The position numbers were made by a program, and so were the translations under genes. A stretch of 64,000 nucleotides of DNA from Numida meleagris (Eukaryota > Chordata > Aves > Galliformes > Numididae), in assembly GCF_002078875.1 (NCBI RefSeq), contig NC_034414.1:26694637-26758636 (forward strand). Direction: 5' to 3'. Position 1 is the first letter of the stretch, and each line of letters begins with the position of its first letter. Shown one piece after another: positions 60,591 to 64,000 of this stretch. Below the pieces are notes generated by a model. It had not been told where the DNA came from. It saw nothing but the letters and a program-made list of their open reading frames with translations, and did not search any database.

Positions 60591-62465
60591 CTAGCAGGTG
60601 CCTGCATACCAGCACTGTCATCCTTGTACTTCACTGTTCTTACCATTGCCTGCTGTTGGCAGACTGCTTGTACTCAAACTTGGACAACATAGAGCCATTT
60701 AAACATGGTGACTAGGCTAAAAATATGCAAAACTGTTTGTAGAGAGCTATCAAAGTCCTAGAGAAGAACGTGATACCCTTAAATACGTGTTTTATTATTT
60801 TCAAGTGTTGAGGAAATAATTTTCTCAGCTCTAAACAAGTATTAAAATGAAACTTGATGCTAAAGTTGAGTAAATGAAGGAATGTGAAAGTACCCAATGC
60901 GCATCTCGTGTAGATTTGCAAGCTGAAAATTCTACAGGGTTGCTACTGTCTGGCCCTGTGTTGCTGAACCTACAATGTATTTTGCTTTCTTGGTACAATC
61001 AGCCCTGCTGCCACAAGCTTCATACAGAAATACAGCTTCCTTGTTTAGGCAAAAAGAAATGTGAACTGGCTGCCACTAGTACTTGAAGATATTCATCTAT
61101 ACGTGGAACACCTTTGTGGGCTTTGTGGATATCTTTTTACTCATGGTTGCCTGGCAGATTTATGACAGGTAAGAGTGGATTTTAACGGTGCATCAGTGTT
61201 AACCTCCACTTGCATTCAGTTAGGTAATGAAGTTGCGCAGTGTGGTGGGTTTGTATGAGAAGGCAGAAGCAAGGCTGGCTGGAGATTGAGCGAAACAATT
61301 ATATCTCCATTAGTGTTCTGGATCTTAAAATGATGTTCCGTGGACTGTGTGGATTCTAAGGCGCTGTTTTACAGCCGCATTTTAAGGCATGTTCTCAAGC
61401 TTATTTAAAATCCAAACTTCTGAAGACTTAAATATACTGCAGCATTTTCTGTTGACAAATACGCTTAAGTGTCAATACACATCATACTGCAATCAATTGC
61501 AATCAGTTTGGCAATTTCTTAAATAATCCTTGTCTGGAGGAATGCGTGAATGGAAAGAGGTTCCTGTTTTAATCCTAGTAATGCAAGCTGGAGTGTGTGC
61601 TGTCTGCTGGATTGTTATTTGAAGTGGATGCCAGAAATTCTTACGATAAAATCAGCGATAATCATTCTGCCAATTTAAGGAGACACAGGTTCCACCCAAA
61701 AAACTCGAAGGGAAACAATCTGGAGAACTTGATCTAAGATGACTAATGTGTTGGTGCTGGAATACCTCTCACTTAACCAGGATTTGGGGACCTGGATGTC
61801 AGGAGGCAGTCTGACTGCGTGACCTTCATTTTGTTGTGTTTTTTTTTCTGTGAAATTGATCTTTGAATTTTGAGATGCTTTTGGCGAGGAGTTGATAAGA
61901 AAAATATTTGTACAGTTGCAGCTGTATGGTTCTTACTCAGAAAGGTACTTGATTCCAGATGTCCAGATCCAAGCGGGAATGAAATAGGGTTGATTTTACT
62001 ATTAAAGGCATTGCAGTCAGTCAGCTCCCCAGTACGGGCAGCAGAGTGGCTGCCGTGTACTTTGCTGAACATTTTGAAGTTACAGTGTAGTTAACTAGAT
62101 CTTAAGAGATGGTTTTTCCTTTAAAATAGGAGTAATGATGCCAGTGTTGTGTGTGAACCCCATAGCATCACATCGCAAGTGGGTAAGTGGTCCAGGAGGC
62201 GATAAAAATTGAAGGTTTTTGATAAACTTTGTTCAACCTGAAATTGGTCCTAAATTTTGCCCTTGGATCTTGCTGAGTACAATTTAAACAGAACCCTAAG
62301 CGTAATGAGAGCAAAACAGTTTTCTAACAACTCTTTGAAGAAGTGATTTTTTTTGTTGTTGCTACAAGTTTGTACAAAGCCGATGTAGTGGCTTGTACTT
62401 TATTATAGCATTTTCTAAAAACTTCATGTATGAATCTTCTCGTATACTAACCTTTTATCACTGTT

Positions 62466-62487
62466 CACATTCACATTTGTGAATGTG
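62466..62487. repeat. Perfect 10-bp inverted repeat with a 2-base loop
   Basis: CACATTCACA-TT-TGTGAATGTG forms a perfect hairpin. No neighbouring feature explains it. Confidence 0.9.
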
Positions 62488-63845
62488 GCAATTTTAGTTT
62501 CTGAAAAACAGATCTTTTTTTCTGCTTTTCTTTATAGTAAAGAGTATACATTTTATGAGAAATTTAAAAGGAATCTGTAAATATTGACATCTGATTTATT
62601 CAGTCTAGATTGTTATTTGCTTTGTCGTTGTCTGAAAAGTACAATATGTAAGTGCACTTCACAGTTCGAATTAGGCTTTAATATAAGCAAGCTCAAGTTT
62701 GACTTGGTAAATTCTGTGTTTTGCTGTCATTTCCACAATATTCTTTGTTATCTGATAAAACGATATTCTGTCTCTCAAGAATTCATAGCTGTTATTTCAT
62801 CTGACTTGAGAACAGAGATAATGTGTTTTATTGAATTCATTAAAAAACTTGAACTGGAAAAAAAGTACAAACTTTGCGGTCTCATATACTGGCTTTTTTC
62901 CTTCCCTATCTCAGTTTCAAATACAACTATCTAGAAATACAAACGGATTGCTGACACTTGGTAATTGAACTAAATACAAGAGCAGGCTTATCCAACCGTC
63001 TCATTCAAGTAAACATTTTTAAGGGCTGATAGCATTAAAACAAATCTCACTGAATGAGGCTTTTATGTGGTTTTCAGCAGTAGTTTTCCTAAGAGGAGAT
63101 TGTTATGTTGCACATTTGCTCAATGCTGTCCATTTGCATAAGCTTTGAGGAAAAATATGGAGATCAGTGCTTCACCTTGGGGAGAAATGGTAACTAAATG
63201 TCAAGGTCTAAGAACTAAAAGCCGTGAAACTGTGTGACTTAGGCAGTCAAGTAGTTGGGACCAGTCTTTATGTCAACGGCATACTTAAGAAGACAGAATT
63301 TTGACCAGTAAAGCAGTAATTTTATGTAGAGGTAGGAATTGGTAAAGCTCACTTAGGAGCTCTGCAGTTTGTTATTGACTTGCTGAACAGCTTGTTCTCT
63401 CAGGACTTGGTGCCAGTCCTCAGGAACAGGAAAGATGAGCTGATTTGTTCCTTATGTCGTAGTCATCTCCTTGCAGGTTTGGGGACCTGGTCCTAATAAC
63501 AAAACAAAAAAAGACCCATTGAAAGCTATAAGAGCATCAGTCATCCCATCTTTCCTAAGCAAAAGAATGAGTTTTCGTAGTGAGCAGACCAGGGTTATAT
63601 TCTGGTAAACTCTAAATCTCTATGTTGGAAGAAATAGCAAATAAATATTTTGACCTGGTAAGCCAGTTTCAGGAAACGTGTTGCTTCAAAACAGAATGGA
63701 TATAACAAATGAAAGCTTTCACACAATAACATCTTATACAGAGCTTAATAATCTTATTGCTTGTAGTTTCTTGGAGCTGACGTGTTCACTGGGTTTTCTG
63801 AAATGGGCAGTACTTGGTTAGAAAAGCCTCCATTAGGCAATAATT

Positions 63846-63877
63846 TGTGTGTGTGTGTATGTGTGTATATATATATT
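63846..63877. repeat. (GT)n/(AT)n microsatellite
   Basis: A GT run passes into an AT run; typical simple repeat. Confidence 0.9.
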
Positions 63878-63889
63878 CTGCTAGTTACT

Positions 63890-63929
63890 TATTTAGCTTT
63901 ATATATATATATGTATATAAAGCTAAATA
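63890..63929. repeat. Perfect 16-bp inverted repeat in AT-rich microsatellite DNA
   Basis: Arms TATTTAGCTTTATATA (63890-63905) and its exact complement (63914-63929) enclose an 8-base loop of TATATATG type. The AGCTTTA/TAAAGCT core shows that this is more than a simple AT run. Confidence 0.9.
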
Positions 63930-64000
63930 TATATATATAATATACTGCATTTATTATGCCTATCTCCGAATTTGAGTGCTTGTTACTGCTTTCCTGACAG

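Larger units (their letters stand above)
60591..64000 (+). other. NUMB: Intron continuation, presumed NUMB
   Basis: AT-rich, with no exon recognised. It contains two perfect hairpins (62466-62487 and 63890-63929). The last bases (TTACTGCTTTCCTGACAG, 63983-64000) look like a splice acceptor, so an exon might begin at the first base beyond the window. Confidence 0.4.

Overview
The window is nuclear DNA from a bird. CR1 retrotransposons occur in three places, one of them with the CR1-specific 8-mer tail. The LTR family resembles a common avian endogenous retrovirus (ERV). The coding content matches the vertebrate NUMB - RIOX1 - type I acyl-CoA thioesterase (ACOT) neighbourhood, which is 14q24.3 in human. 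A galliform or another non-passerine bird is plausible, but the sequence alone does not fix the species.

Layout. (1) 1-17 kb holds a tandem cluster of three BAAT/ACOT-family genes, all on the minus strand. The leftmost has only its first exon here (988-1525). The middle one (2656-6489) and the right one (13565-16870) are complete three-exon genes with consistent splice phases and intact Ser-Asp-His triads. (2) 7.2-12.4 kb, between the middle and right genes, is retroviral debris. An old minus-strand pol remnant is split by a younger insertion whose two LTRs face each other, and a separate plus-strand LTR-like end carries a primer-binding site resembling that for tRNA-His. (3) 17.9-22.5 kb carries two minus-strand CR1 fragments and otherwise unrecognised sequence. 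(4) 23.17-24.96 kb is the single-exon minus-strand gene RIOX1 (ribosomal oxygenase 1/NO66), with a CpG-rich promoter. (5) 25.78-25.94 kb is a (GTGCC)n array containing two identical CTCF-like motifs and one N. (6) 31.1-32.8 kb is a large CpG island with a plus-strand non-coding first exon ending at a strong donor (31967/31968). By synteny this is the NUMB promoter. (7) 32-64 kb reads as the beginning of a very long 5' intron: no coding exon is visible, there is one candidate non-coding exon (34544-34624), and there is one old plus-strand CR1 fragment (59.5-60.6 kb).

How the genes relate. The ACOT proteins hydrolyse long-chain acyl-CoA in mitochondria, peroxisomes or cytosol. RIOX1 is a nucleolar/nuclear 2-oxoglutarate oxygenase. 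NUMB, if the assignment is right, is an endocytic adaptor that antagonises Notch. They share a conserved neighbourhood, not a pathway. RIOX1 and the presumed NUMB promoter are divergent, with the CTCF-like pair between them. The most notable signals are an almost identical exon 1 in two ACOT genes whose other exons have diverged (gene conversion or assembly artefact), the inverted-LTR insertion, the paired CTCF-like motifs, and a 72-bp minisatellite inside the RIOX1 coding sequence. I found no clearly new molecular system.
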